A DNA stretch of 6,600 nt from Betaproteobacteria bacterium. Lineage in GTDB: Bacteria > Pseudomonadota > Gammaproteobacteria > Burkholderiales > SG8-39. The position numbers and the translations under genes are program-made. Positions 1-5,881 of this stretch are shown one piece after another (position 1 is the stretch's first letter; each line of letters begins with the position of its first letter). The notes beneath the pieces were generated by a model. The model was given only the letters and a program-made list of their open reading frames with translations. It did not search any database and was not told the origin of the DNA. The DNA is taken from assembly GCA_019237595.1 (NCBI GenBank), contig JAFAGU010000151.1, positions 1-6,600 on the forward strand, written 5' to 3'.

Positions 1-183
1 GCCCGGCATGCGGATGTCGAGGAACGCCACCTGCGGCCGCTCGCGCTCGATCGCCTGCAGCGCCTCGAGCCCATTCGCCACCGTGGCGGCGATTTCGAGC
101 TCCGGCCATGCGCGGCCAAGGAGGCTCTTCAGCTGCTGCGCGAGGAGCGGCTCGTCCTCGGCGATGACCGCACGAACGCTCAC
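1..183 (-). CDS. LytTR-type response regulator, receiver domain (3'-truncated by window edge)
   Basis: This is the N-terminal 61 residues of a response regulator; the rest lies beyond the left edge. Translation from a GTG at 183-181 gives a receiver start with the acidic pair E9-D10 (VIAEDEPL) and the phosphoacceptor D56 in FLDIRMPG, both typical of CheY-like domains. The GTG overlaps the TGA of the upstream kinase in a GTGA junction, so the two are translationally coupled. Pairing with a LytS-type kinase makes a C-terminal LytTR DNA-binding domain likely (AlgR, YehT/BtsR and LytR type), but that domain is not visible, so the output class is inference. The likely role is to accept phosphate from the adjacent kinase and control transcription, possibly of this same operon. 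The receiver call is secure. Confidence 0.9.
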   Translation of the reverse strand, partial: MSVRAVIAEDEPLLAQQLKSLLGRAWPELEIAATVANGLEALQAIERERPQVAFLDIRMPG

Positions 184-1190
184 GCAGGAATCCTGGCCGT
201 CACCGTGACGCCGCCTGCGGCGTTGTCGGCGAGCTCGAGCGAGCCGCCGACACCGGCGAGGCGCTGGCGAACGTTCTGCAACCCGACGCCGCTTCCGCCG
301 TTGCCGCCGCTCTTCAGCCCGAGGCCGCTGTCCTCGATCGTCACCGCAATGCCTTTCGCGTCGCGGAAGGCGGCGATGGCCACCGTGCCGCCTTCGACCT
401 TGGGCTCGACGCCGTGCTTGATCGCATTCTCCACGAGCGGCTGAAGCAGCATGGGAGGGATCCTCGCCGAGGCGAGCTCGGCCGGCAGCGACAGCGTGAA
501 CCGCAGCCGCGGCCCCATCCGGATCGCCAGCACTTCCAGATAGCCGCGCAGCCGGCCGAACTCTTCGCCCAGCGTCCCCGTGTCGTCGCGCGCCGCCTGG
601 AGTGTCGCCCGCAGGTAGTCGTTCAGGTGCTCGAGCATCTTCTGGGCGCGGGCCGGGTCGGTCGCGATGAGGGAATGCAGGTTGGCGAGCGTGTTGAAGA
701 GAAAGTGCGGCTCGATCTGCGCCTGGAGGAGCTTGAGCTGCGCCACGGTCGCGCTGCGCTCGTGCGCCTCCGCGGCGAGGCGCATCTGGGCCACGCGCTC
801 GCGCGTCATGAAGTACCAGCAGCCGGCGATGCCGGCGAAAAAGGTGATGACGGCGCCGGTCACGAGGCCGTCGCCGGAAAGGTTGGCGCGGAGCGGCCGG
901 CCGAGGAGGGCGCAGGCGAGGGTCGTTCCGAGCGCGAAGCCCGCCGCGATGCCGATGGCCGAAAGCGCCGCGAGGGGAAGCGAAGGCGGAATGCGCCGGC
1001 CCCAGACGAGGCGCCGCGGAAAATCGATCAGCAGCAGGATGTTGAAGCCGATGCAGTTGCTGAAGACGAGCGCCTCGCTGAACGGGTGGTGCTGCGCGAC
1101 CGCGACCCCAGCGGCAATCAGGGCATTGAAGATCGCCGCGAGGACGAGGTTGCGCGGCAGCGTGGCGAAATCGGCGGCGGCGAGGGCCAT
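180..1190 (-). CDS. LytS/AlgZ-family membrane sensor histidine kinase
   Basis: A 336-residue inner-membrane histidine kinase of the His_kinase (PF06580) plus HATPase_c type. Four hydrophobic segments can be seen near residues 15-32, 41-56, 71-97 and 108-128, followed by a short helical linker. The phosphoacceptor is H162 in QIEPHFLFNTL, the hallmark of the LytS/YehU/AlgZ group. The ATP-binding domain has the N box PLVENAIKHG (251-260), the G1 box DSGLGL (287-292) and the G2 box GSGVGLQNVRQRL (299-311). There is no large periplasmic sensor domain, so the signal is probably sensed in or near the membrane. The ATG lies 10 bases after the stop of the barrel gene with no clear Shine-Dalgarno, so translation may depend on coupling. 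The stop overlaps the start of the response regulator. Its place at the end of an envelope-transport operon suggests it monitors that process. Family certain; signal unknown. Confidence 0.95.
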   Translation of the reverse strand: MALAAADFATLPRNLVLAAIFNALIAAGVAVAQHHPFSEALVFSNCIGFNILLLIDFPRRLVWGRRIPPSLPLAALSAIGIAAGFALGTTLACALLGRPLRANLSGDGLVTGAVITFFAGIAGCWYFMTRERVAQMRLAAEAHERSATVAQLKLLQAQIEPHFLFNTLANLHSLIATDPARAQKMLEHLNDYLRATLQAARDDTGTLGEEFGRLRGYLEVLAIRMGPRLRFTLSLPAELASARIPPMLLQPLVENAIKHGVEPKVEGGTVAIAAFRDAKGIAVTIEDSGLGLKSGGNGGSGVGLQNVRQRLAGVGGSLELADNAAGGVTVTARIPA

Positions 1191-1200
1191 GGAAGCAATC

Positions 1201-2457
1201 TCAGAATGCCAGCGCGATGCCCGCGAAGAGGATCGATCGCTCGGGAAGCAGGCGATAGGCGGAGTCGGACCGCCCGCCGAAGCGCCGCACTCCCGCGTCG
1301 AGACGAAGACGGTCGGCCTCCCAGGTGATTTGCGCGGTCACATTGTATCCGCCGTCCTCGAGCGTCCGGAGATAGTCGAGGTTCGCCGACCAGCCGTTGC
1401 CGCCGGGGTCCGTCCACCCGAGGTGCGCGAGCGCGCTGCGGCGCGAAATGCTGGGAACGCCGAACATCGTCGACGAGGCGGCAAGCGAGCCCGCGACCGC
1501 GGCGGACGGAATGCCGGGGAGCGCGGCGAGCGCGCTCCTGCGGCGCGCCTCGGCACCGAGCTGCCGCCACTGGTCCGCCGTCGGCGCGGTGCCGTCCCAC
1601 CACAGCTCGCCGATGAACGACCACCCGCTCTCGCGCGTGAACGTGAAGCCGCCGAGCGCCTTGCGCGGATGGTCGAGATCCTGCGTCTGGAGCGCGAGGC
1701 CCGGATTCAGAAGCTGCTGCGTAGGGGCGGTCTCGGCAAGCGGCGCCGTCCGCTCGCCGCGGCGCATCTGCAGGAACGAGCCGTGGAGCTCGACGCTCTC
1801 GTGCGGTACGCTCGAGAATGCGCCGCCGGCTTCCAAGCCGAAGCGGTCGGAGGCGCGCGCGATGCCATGCAGGTCGGCGATTTCGGCGCGCCGGTAGTAG
1901 CGCAGCGCGAACGAGCCGTCGCGCTTCGGATCGCTCCGGCGGCCTTCGCCGGGATTCGTCCAGAACGCGGACCACGCCTCGTCCGCCGTGAATCGCTCCC
2001 ACGCCACGTGCGGCACGCCCACGAGGACCGGCGGCAGCACCTGCAGCCGCACTTCGCGCTGCAGGACGTCGATGGGCCGGAACCCGTAGCCGACATCGCC
2101 CGAGAGGATCTTCTTGCCGAGCGTGAAGTGGTTCTCGCCCGAACCGAAGTCGGTGTACAGCTCGTTTGCGACCAGGCGGCCGGTCGATGCCGCGCGCTCC
2201 TGAGTCGCATAGGTGCCGGTCAAGAGCAGCGAAACGGGCCCCGCGCGACCGCGCACCTCTTCTTCCACCCGGCCGCGGTCGGCGCCGAACGGCGTCAGCG
2301 GGATGCCGGCGGCAAACGGCGAATCGCCGCGCACTGCGTGCGACTCGCCGATCGCCCGGGTCTTGTACGCGAGGTCGAGGCTCTTCGCTTCCTCCTCGCA
2401 CAGCGCAGGGCGCGCGAGGAGGAGGAGGAAAACGAATAGGCCCGCACCGAGCCTCAT
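1201..2457 (-). CDS. Putative outer-membrane beta-barrel protein of the ABC/LolA-like operon
   Basis: A 418-residue exported protein. Residues 1-20 form a Sec signal peptide with a long hydrophobic core and a likely SPase I cut after A-L-C20. C20 is the only cysteine, and PALC is not a good lipobox. The mature part alternates polar and hydrophobic residues, is rich in Gly and aromatics, and ends in ...IALAF; a C-terminal Phe is the usual signal for BAM-assembled barrels. The stretch around 98-136 (NELYTDFGSG, then LGKKILSGDVGYGFRPIDV) looks like the core of a family I cannot name. An Ala/Arg-rich, probably helical insert lies near 290-330 between strand-like segments. No TonB plug is seen. 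ATG 2457 is chosen because it starts the signal peptide and forms an ATGA overlap with the LolA-like gene; the reading frame stays open further upstream but there it overlaps that gene. The likely role is the outer-membrane partner or acceptor for cargo brought by the LolA-like protein. A porin or structural role is possible. Confidence 0.75.
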   Translation of the reverse strand: MRLGAGLFVFLLLLARPALCEEEAKSLDLAYKTRAIGESHAVRGDSPFAAGIPLTPFGADRGRVEEEVRGRAGPVSLLLTGTYATQERAASTGRLVANELYTDFGSGENHFTLGKKILSGDVGYGFRPIDVLQREVRLQVLPPVLVGVPHVAWERFTADEAWSAFWTNPGEGRRSDPKRDGSFALRYYRRAEIADLHGIARASDRFGLEAGGAFSSVPHESVELHGSFLQMRRGERTAPLAETAPTQQLLNPGLALQTQDLDHPRKALGGFTFTRESGWSFIGELWWDGTAPTADQWRQLGAEARRRSALAALPGIPSAAVAGSLAASSTMFGVPSISRRSALAHLGWTDPGGNGWSANLDYLRTLEDGGYNVTAQITWEADRLRLDAGVRRFGGRSDSAYRLLPERSILFAGIALAF

Positions 2458-3179
2458 TGCTCTATGTCGGAGCGGATGAGGAAAGCCGGGTTGTAGTACT
2501 CGTCCGGAAGGGCCTTCGGCACGCGCGAGAGGTAGTGCACCTCGGTAACGCGTTCGCGCTGGAGGCGGTCGGTGAGCTTCATCATCGTCACCACCTTGCG
2601 GCCGTCCATGGTTCCCATCTCGAACGCCGCTTCCTTCGCAAGCTTGTCCGAGGCGACGTAGAGCTCCGCATAGACGGGATGCCGGTCGCTCTTCGCCAGG
2701 AAGAGCACGATTCGCGGATAGGAGACGCCCTTGCGCTGCCCAGTAATGTCGAGCCGCAGGCAGGGAATCCCGTCGATCGTCTTCTCGCCCTCCACCTTGC
2801 CGTCGTAGTCCTCCGCCCATGTGAGGGAGGCGATGTCGCCGGTCGAGGCGTCGCCGAGGAGCTTCTGCATCGGCGTGATGCGAAGCGGCCGCTGGCTGCT
2901 CGGCAGCACGAGCCAGAAGTCGTCGCCAAGCATGAGGAGCTTCTGCCCGCGCTCGGCGCTCGAGCGCATGACCACGACCGAGCGGCGTCCCGGCTTCACG
3001 TACACGTTGTAGAGGCGCGTCTTGTCGAGGTTCCCGGTCTTGAAGACCTTCACCTCGGTCTCGACGCGCATCGCGTCGGTCGTGAGGCGGTAGGAATCGG
3101 CCTCCTTGAGGAGCTCGTGGATGTCCGCGGCGGCGGCGCTTGTCGAGACGAAAAGGAGCAGTGCAAGGAACCTACACAT
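2454..3179 (-). CDS. LolA-like periplasmic 'outer membrane lipoprotein-sorting' protein
   Basis: A 241-residue exported protein. The signal peptide spans about residues 1-18 (hydrophobic core LALLLFV, cut at AAAA|D). The mature sequence fits the LolA-like family annotated as outer membrane lipoprotein-sorting protein (PF17131-type): strands of an open half-barrel, with the family-typical run GDDFWLVLPSSQRPLRI (85-101), then PMQKLLGDASTGDIA (103-117) and the Tyr-rich end LPDEYYNPAFL (224-234). Members are thought to bind lipid or acyl chains in a hydrophobic cavity and often lie beside FtsX-type or RND/MMPL exporters. Here it would accept a lipidic substrate from the ABC permease and pass it to the barrel protein encoded next. 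ATG 3179 overlaps the permease stop by 8 bases. It differs from true LolA, and the name does not prove that lipoproteins are the cargo. Confidence 0.85.
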   Translation of the reverse strand: MCRFLALLLFVSTSAAAADIHELLKEADSYRLTTDAMRVETEVKVFKTGNLDKTRLYNVYVKPGRRSVVVMRSSAERGQKLLMLGDDFWLVLPSSQRPLRITPMQKLLGDASTGDIASLTWAEDYDGKVEGEKTIDGIPCLRLDITGQRKGVSYPRIVLFLAKSDRHPVYAELYVASDKLAKEAAFEMGTMDGRKVVTMMKLTDRLQRERVTEVHYLSRVPKALPDEYYNPAFLIRSDIEQ

Positions 3180-4383
3180 GGGCGAGGGCCTCGGTAATGG
3201 GCCGCCGCGCGGCCTTCGCGCTCACCCACCATGCGGCGAGGGCGGAGGCGGCAATGACGGCTGCACCCGTGGCGGCATATAGGACGGCCGAAAAGTTGAC
3301 CAGGAGCGGGTAGCCGGTGGAGCGCCCCGGGGGCGGCGGCATCTGGATGCCGGCGAAGAGGAGCGCGATCGTCACGGCGCCGGCGATCGCCATGCCGGCC
3401 AGCGCGCCGCCGCCGCCGATCACGGCGGCCTCGAGGACGAAGTTGCGCACGATCTCGTCCGGCCGCGTGCCGATCGCGCGCAACGTGCCGATCTCGCGCG
3501 TGCGCTCGGCGACCGCCATGCCCAGCGTGTTGACCATCGCGAAGAGGACGATCACGAGGATGATGCCGCCGAGCATGCCGAAGATCCGGTTGTAGAGGGC
3601 GCGCACCGCCTGGTAGAAGGAGGCGAGGTCGAGCCAGGTCCTGACGGCGATCTGCGGATGGGTGGCGGCAAGGGAGCCGGCCACCGCGTCGCTTTGCTCC
3701 ATGTCGGAGAGATAGAGCGAGAGCGTGCTCACCTTGTCGGTGAGGAGGAGCTTCTGCACCGCGCCGATGTCGGCGATCACGAGGCGCCGGTCGATCTCGG
3801 GCACGCCGACGCTCACGATGCCGCGCACGACCACGTCGACGGCGTTGAGGTTTCCCTCCGTCGTGGTCGAGAGGAGCGTGAGGCCCGAGCCGACGTTCGC
3901 CTTCATGATGCGCGCGAGATCCTTGCCGATCGCGATCTCGGGAAGCGAGGCGCCCGCGTCGAACGGCTCGCCGGCGACGAAGCCGGTCTGCACCCCGCGC
4001 ACGCGGAAATCGGTCTGAGCGACCACGCCCCGGCCGACGAACACGGCGGACTTGTCGCCGTTCGAGATGAGGCCGGAGAACTCGATGCGCGGCAGGACGG
4101 CCCGCACGCCGGGAAGCGCCGCGAGCTCGGCCTGGAGCGCGGCCGCGCCGCCGAGCCCGTTCTGCATCGGCACGTCCTCGTCTCCGGTGAAGAAGTCGCG
4201 GGCGCCGACGACGACGTGGCCCGAATCCCGGGCGGAGACTTCGCGCAGCGAGTCGTAGGTGAAGAGGGCGAAGCCGCCGCCGACGAGGACGGCGGCGGTG
4301 CCGATCGCGGTGATGAGGAGCGCGGTGAGGGAGCGGCGCCGATTCCGCAGAACGTTGCGGAGCGCAAAGACGAGCCACTTCAT
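3172..4383 (-). CDS. ABC transporter permease, FtsX/MacB/LolCE type
   Basis: A 403-residue inner-membrane permease of the type VII (mechanotransmission) ABC class. One transmembrane helix (about 18-41) is followed by a large periplasmic domain (about 42-265, MacB_PCD-like) and three C-terminal helices (about 268-291, 317-345 and 363-387) making the FtsX core. The cytoplasmic motif ERTREIGTLRAIG (293-305) is the coupling region seen in MacB, LolC/E and FtsX, and the N-terminal amphipathic stretch FALRNVLRNRRRS (6-18) is also typical. A single permease gene implies a homodimer with two copies of the ATPase encoded just upstream. ATG 4383 overlaps the ATPase stop in an ATGA. Such permeases do not move substrate through a channel; they transmit ATP-driven movements to the periplasm, as in LolCDE lipoprotein extraction or MacB efflux. 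With a LolA-like gene next and no MacA or TolC gene, a Lol-like role is favoured. Confidence 0.93.
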   Translation of the reverse strand: MKWLVFALRNVLRNRRRSLTALLITAIGTAAVLVGGGFALFTYDSLREVSARDSGHVVVGARDFFTGDEDVPMQNGLGGAAALQAELAALPGVRAVLPRIEFSGLISNGDKSAVFVGRGVVAQTDFRVRGVQTGFVAGEPFDAGASLPEIAIGKDLARIMKANVGSGLTLLSTTTEGNLNAVDVVVRGIVSVGVPEIDRRLVIADIGAVQKLLLTDKVSTLSLYLSDMEQSDAVAGSLAATHPQIAVRTWLDLASFYQAVRALYNRIFGMLGGIILVIVLFAMVNTLGMAVAERTREIGTLRAIGTRPDEIVRNFVLEAAVIGGGGALAGMAIAGAVTIALLFAGIQMPPPPGRSTGYPLLVNFSAVLYAATGAAVIAASALAAWWVSAKAARRPITEALAHV

Positions 4384-5054
4384 GCGAGCAGCCCGTCCGC
4401 AAGCCGCACGACCCGATCGCAGTACCGTGTCATGCGGTCGTCGTGCGTGGCCACGACGGCGGCCGCGCCGCGCTCGTGCGTGAGCTGATGCAGGAGCTCG
4501 ACGATCTGCGCTGCAGTAGCCGAGTCCAGGTTTCCAGTCGGCTCGTCCGCGATGACCAGGGCAGGGGACTTCACGAGCGCGCGCGCGATCGCGACGCGCT
4601 GGCGCTGGCCGCCGGAGAGCTGGTCGGGCAGGCGGCCGCCGAGGCCGGCAAGGCCCACGCGCTCGAGCGCGTCGTCGACGCGGCGGCGGCGTTCCGCGGC
4701 CGGCGTGCCGAGGAGGAGGAGCGGATATTCGATGTTGTCCGAAGCCGTCATCACCGGCACGAGATTGAATCCCTGGAAGACGAAGCCGATCTTTTCGCGC
4801 CGAAGCCTCGTGAGCTCCGCCTCCGGCCGGGCGTCGAGGGGCTCGCCGCCCATCTCGCGTTGGCCGCTGTCGGGCGCATCGAGAAGCCCGCAGACGTTCA
4901 GCACCGTGCTCTTGCCGCTTCCCGACGGGCCGGTGAGCGCCACCATCTCGCCGGGCGCGATTTCGAGCGATACGCCGCGGAGCGCGTGGACGGGCTCGGC
5001 GCCGTTGCGGTAGCTTTTCTTCACGTCGTAGAGGCGCAGTGCGGGGGAGCTCAC
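4380..5054 (-). CDS. ABC transporter ATP-binding protein, LolD/MacB-N type
   Basis: A 224-residue stand-alone ATPase with every catalytic motif: Walker A GPSGSGKST (42-50), Q-loop Q94 in VFQGFN, signature LSGGQ (146-150), Walker B LVIADEP (166-172, catalytic E171), D-loop NLDS (175-178) and switch H204 in ATHD. The run FQGFNLVPVMTASDNIEYPLLL is typical of the LolD/MacB/FtsE group that serves FtsX-type permeases. The start is taken as GTG 5054, which forms a GTGA overlap with the stop of the preceding gene and puts the first beta strand (LRLYDVKKSY) at residue 6. The frame stays open upstream of it but there overlaps the exported-protein gene. It would bind the permease encoded next at the inner face of the inner membrane and power its movements. 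No unusual substitutions were seen. Confidence 0.95.
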   Translation of the reverse strand: MSSPALRLYDVKKSYRNGAEPVHALRGVSLEIAPGEMVALTGPSGSGKSTVLNVCGLLDAPDSGQREMGGEPLDARPEAELTRLRREKIGFVFQGFNLVPVMTASDNIEYPLLLLGTPAAERRRRVDDALERVGLAGLGGRLPDQLSGGQRQRVAIARALVKSPALVIADEPTGNLDSATAAQIVELLHQLTHERGAAAVVATHDDRMTRYCDRVVRLADGLLA

Positions 5055-5605
5055 CGGCCGGCCTCCCTCAGGCCTGCCTCGGTCGCCGCGCGCTGGACCG
5101 CTTCGCGGAAGCCTTCCGGTGCCCCTGGGAATTGCGGATCGGCCAGGACCTGCGCGAGGAGCTTCCGGCCGTCGGCTCGGCGGTGGAAGATGTCGTCGGG
5201 GACGCGAAGGAAGGTGCGCGCGGCGACCAGGCGCGCTTCCAGCGCGAGCGGCACCCCGCGCATGAGCGCGCGATCGTGCTCGGGCTTGAGCGCTCCCAGG
5301 CCGCGATCGATCTCGTCGAGCCCGCGCTCCGTGTACTTCACCTTGCTCCACGGCATCCAGGCGTCCCGCCCCTTCAGGCTCAGCGTCATGCCGAGGTAGG
5401 TTCGATAGAGCGGGTTGGCTGGCGCCTGGGCGACGAGCCCCTGGAAGGCCTCGATCGAGCCCTCGACCGCCGAGGTGTCGCCGCCAGCGGCGCGCTGCGC
5501 GAGCTGCGCGGCCTGCGCGAAGGCGGCGTCGGGTGCGCCGGCCGGCTGCGCGCACGCAACGCCGACCCCGAGGGCAAAGGTGACCAGGGCGTTCGCAAAT
5601 TCCAT
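5051..5605 (-). CDS. Exported small helical (TPR-like) protein, first gene of the operon
   Basis: I do not recognise this 184-residue protein by name. It begins with a signal peptide (about 1-19, hydrophobic LVTFALGVGVA, cut likely at ACA|Q20). A mature part of amphipathic helices follows, with Ala/Leu spacing like a degenerate tetratricopeptide repeat, for example around 45-76 (VEGSIEAFQGLVAQAPANPLYRTYLGMTL) and 95-130. A conserved-looking centre, SLKGRDAWMPWSKVKYTERGLDEID (76-100), could be a binding surface. ATG 5605 is well supported: it starts the signal peptide and has GAGGAG five bases upstream (5611-5616). Longer in-frame starts only add Arg/Ser/Pro-rich sequence without a signal. The stop overlaps the ATPase GTG, so it belongs to the operon and probably acts in the periplasm as an accessory or scaffold for the ABC/LolA-like pathway. 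This role is inference from context. Confidence 0.8.
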   Translation of the reverse strand: MEFANALVTFALGVGVACAQPAGAPDAAFAQAAQLAQRAAGGDTSAVEGSIEAFQGLVAQAPANPLYRTYLGMTLSLKGRDAWMPWSKVKYTERGLDEIDRGLGALKPEHDRALMRGVPLALEARLVAARTFLRVPDDIFHRRADGRKLLAQVLADPQFPGAPEGFREAVQRAATEAGLREAGR

Positions 5606-5610
5606 GGCAA

Positions 5611-5616
5611 CTCCTC
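5611..5616 (-). promoter_or_regulatory. Ribosome binding site of the first operon gene
   Basis: On the minus strand this reads GAGGAG, five bases before ATG 5605. It is the strongest Shine-Dalgarno seen in the operon and fixes the start of the exported helical protein. The later genes mostly lack clear sites and appear to rely on overlap coupling. Confidence 0.75.
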
Positions 5617-5805
5617 GTGAAGCCCCGCTTGGGCGGGTGTAGGGCAAGTCTGCGGAACGGGGCGAGGGCCGTGAAGGGCTTTGCGACGAAACGTTGATTT
5701 GGGGCCGCCAGCTGCGCGGGAAACGGACTAGCCGCTTCCCCGCGGCGAAATAATTCGGGCGACAGTGCTTCCCGGCCGGACCCCTTCGACCCATGCGGGC
5801 GGCCG

Positions 5806-5821
5806 GGGCACGCTCATTGCT
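5806..5821 (+). promoter_or_regulatory. Candidate sigma-54 (RpoN) -24/-12 promoter for the ferritin-like gene
   Basis: The sequence GGGCACG-CTCA-TTGCT matches the RpoN consensus TGGCACG-N4-TTGCW at all but the first position. The essential GG (5807-5808) and GC (5819-5820) are exactly ten bases apart. Transcription would start near 5832 and run toward the ATG at 5882, leaving a leader of about 50 bases. A sigma-54 promoter needs an enhancer-binding activator, whose site would lie upstream, probably inside the shared intergenic region or the operon's first gene; none was identified. The match is by eye only. Confidence 0.55.
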
Positions 5822-5835
5822 CGTAATCTCGCTCG

Positions 5836-5846
5836 CCTAATTTAGG
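5836..5846. promoter_or_regulatory. 11-base palindrome, possible operator in the ferritin-like gene leader
   Basis: CCTAA-T-TTAGG is a perfect inverted repeat with five-base arms around one base, in an otherwise very GC-rich region. It lies within a few bases downstream of the predicted sigma-54 start and is followed at once by AGG, giving AGGAGG at 5844-5849. It could be a repressor site that blocks early transcription. No regulator can be named from it. Confidence 0.35.
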
Positions 5847-5851
5847 AGGCG

Positions 5852-5868
5852 TCCCGCGACTGGCGGGG
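5852..5868 (+). other. Small leader hairpin before the ferritin-like start codon
   Basis: TCCCGC (5852-5857) can pair with GCGGGG (5863-5868; the outermost pair is a U-G wobble) around the loop GACTG. It lies between AGGAGG (5844-5849) and the ATG at 5882. AGGAGG is 32 bases from the ATG, too far for normal ribosome binding, and folding this hairpin would shorten the effective gap to about 15. It may equally be a chance product of GC-rich sequence. Confidence 0.3.
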
Positions 5869-5881
5869 ATCCGAGCGAGCC

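Larger units (their letters stand above)
5606..5881. promoter_or_regulatory. Divergent intergenic region between the ABC operon and the ferritin-like gene
   Basis: These 276 bases separate two divergent genes and must hold the promoters of both. The right part contains the sigma-54 candidate, a palindrome and a leader hairpin, listed separately. The only AT-rich patch on the operon side is at 5746-5757 (CGAAATAATTCG), which could supply a -10 element for the minus-strand operon, but I find no convincing -35 partner. The operon's leader has a good Shine-Dalgarno at 5611-5616 and a short CCCGC/GCGGG hairpin (5624-5637) just before it. No coding sequence is credible here. Confidence 0.6.

Noticed and set aside
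667..2439. A 590-codon plus-strand open frame, the longest in the window.
   Set aside because: It lies antisense to the kinase and barrel genes, is dominated by Arg/Ala/Glu, shows no domain or signal peptide, and is the usual by-product of high-GC codon use on the opposite strand.
2399..2457. The cysteine in the barrel protein's signal peptide considered as a lipoprotein lipidation site.
   Set aside because: The context PALC lacks small residues at -1 and a fitting -3 residue for a lipobox, and the protein has a barrel-type C-terminus.
2458..2820. A longer start for the barrel gene reaching upstream to 2820.
   Set aside because: The extension runs inside the LolA-like gene in another frame and would hide the signal peptide at 2457; the ATGA overlap supports the shorter start.
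2166..3197. A 343-codon plus-strand open frame, and similar ones at 414-1328, 3658-4488 and 4443-5399.
   Set aside because: All are antisense to genes with clear family motifs, have low-complexity charged composition (His/Asp/Arg/Glu-rich), and show no recognisable domain.
3172..5054. The ABC pair considered as a MacAB-type drug or macrolide efflux pump.
   Set aside because: ATPase and permease are separate genes, not fused as in MacB, and no MacA-like adaptor is encoded nearby; the adjacent LolA-like gene points to a different role.
5055..5555. A longer start for the ATPase reaching upstream to 5555.
   Set aside because: The extra residues are Arg/Ala-rich shadow sequence of the exported-protein gene; ABC ATPases of this group begin a few residues before the first strand, as with GTG 5054.
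5650..5726. Three minus-strand CGTTtC-like repeats, centred near 5723, 5691 and 5657, considered as LytTR regulator binding sites.
   Set aside because: Only the middle one fits the LytTR half-site well, and the spacing (32 and 34 bases) is not the roughly 21-22 expected for paired LytTR repeats.
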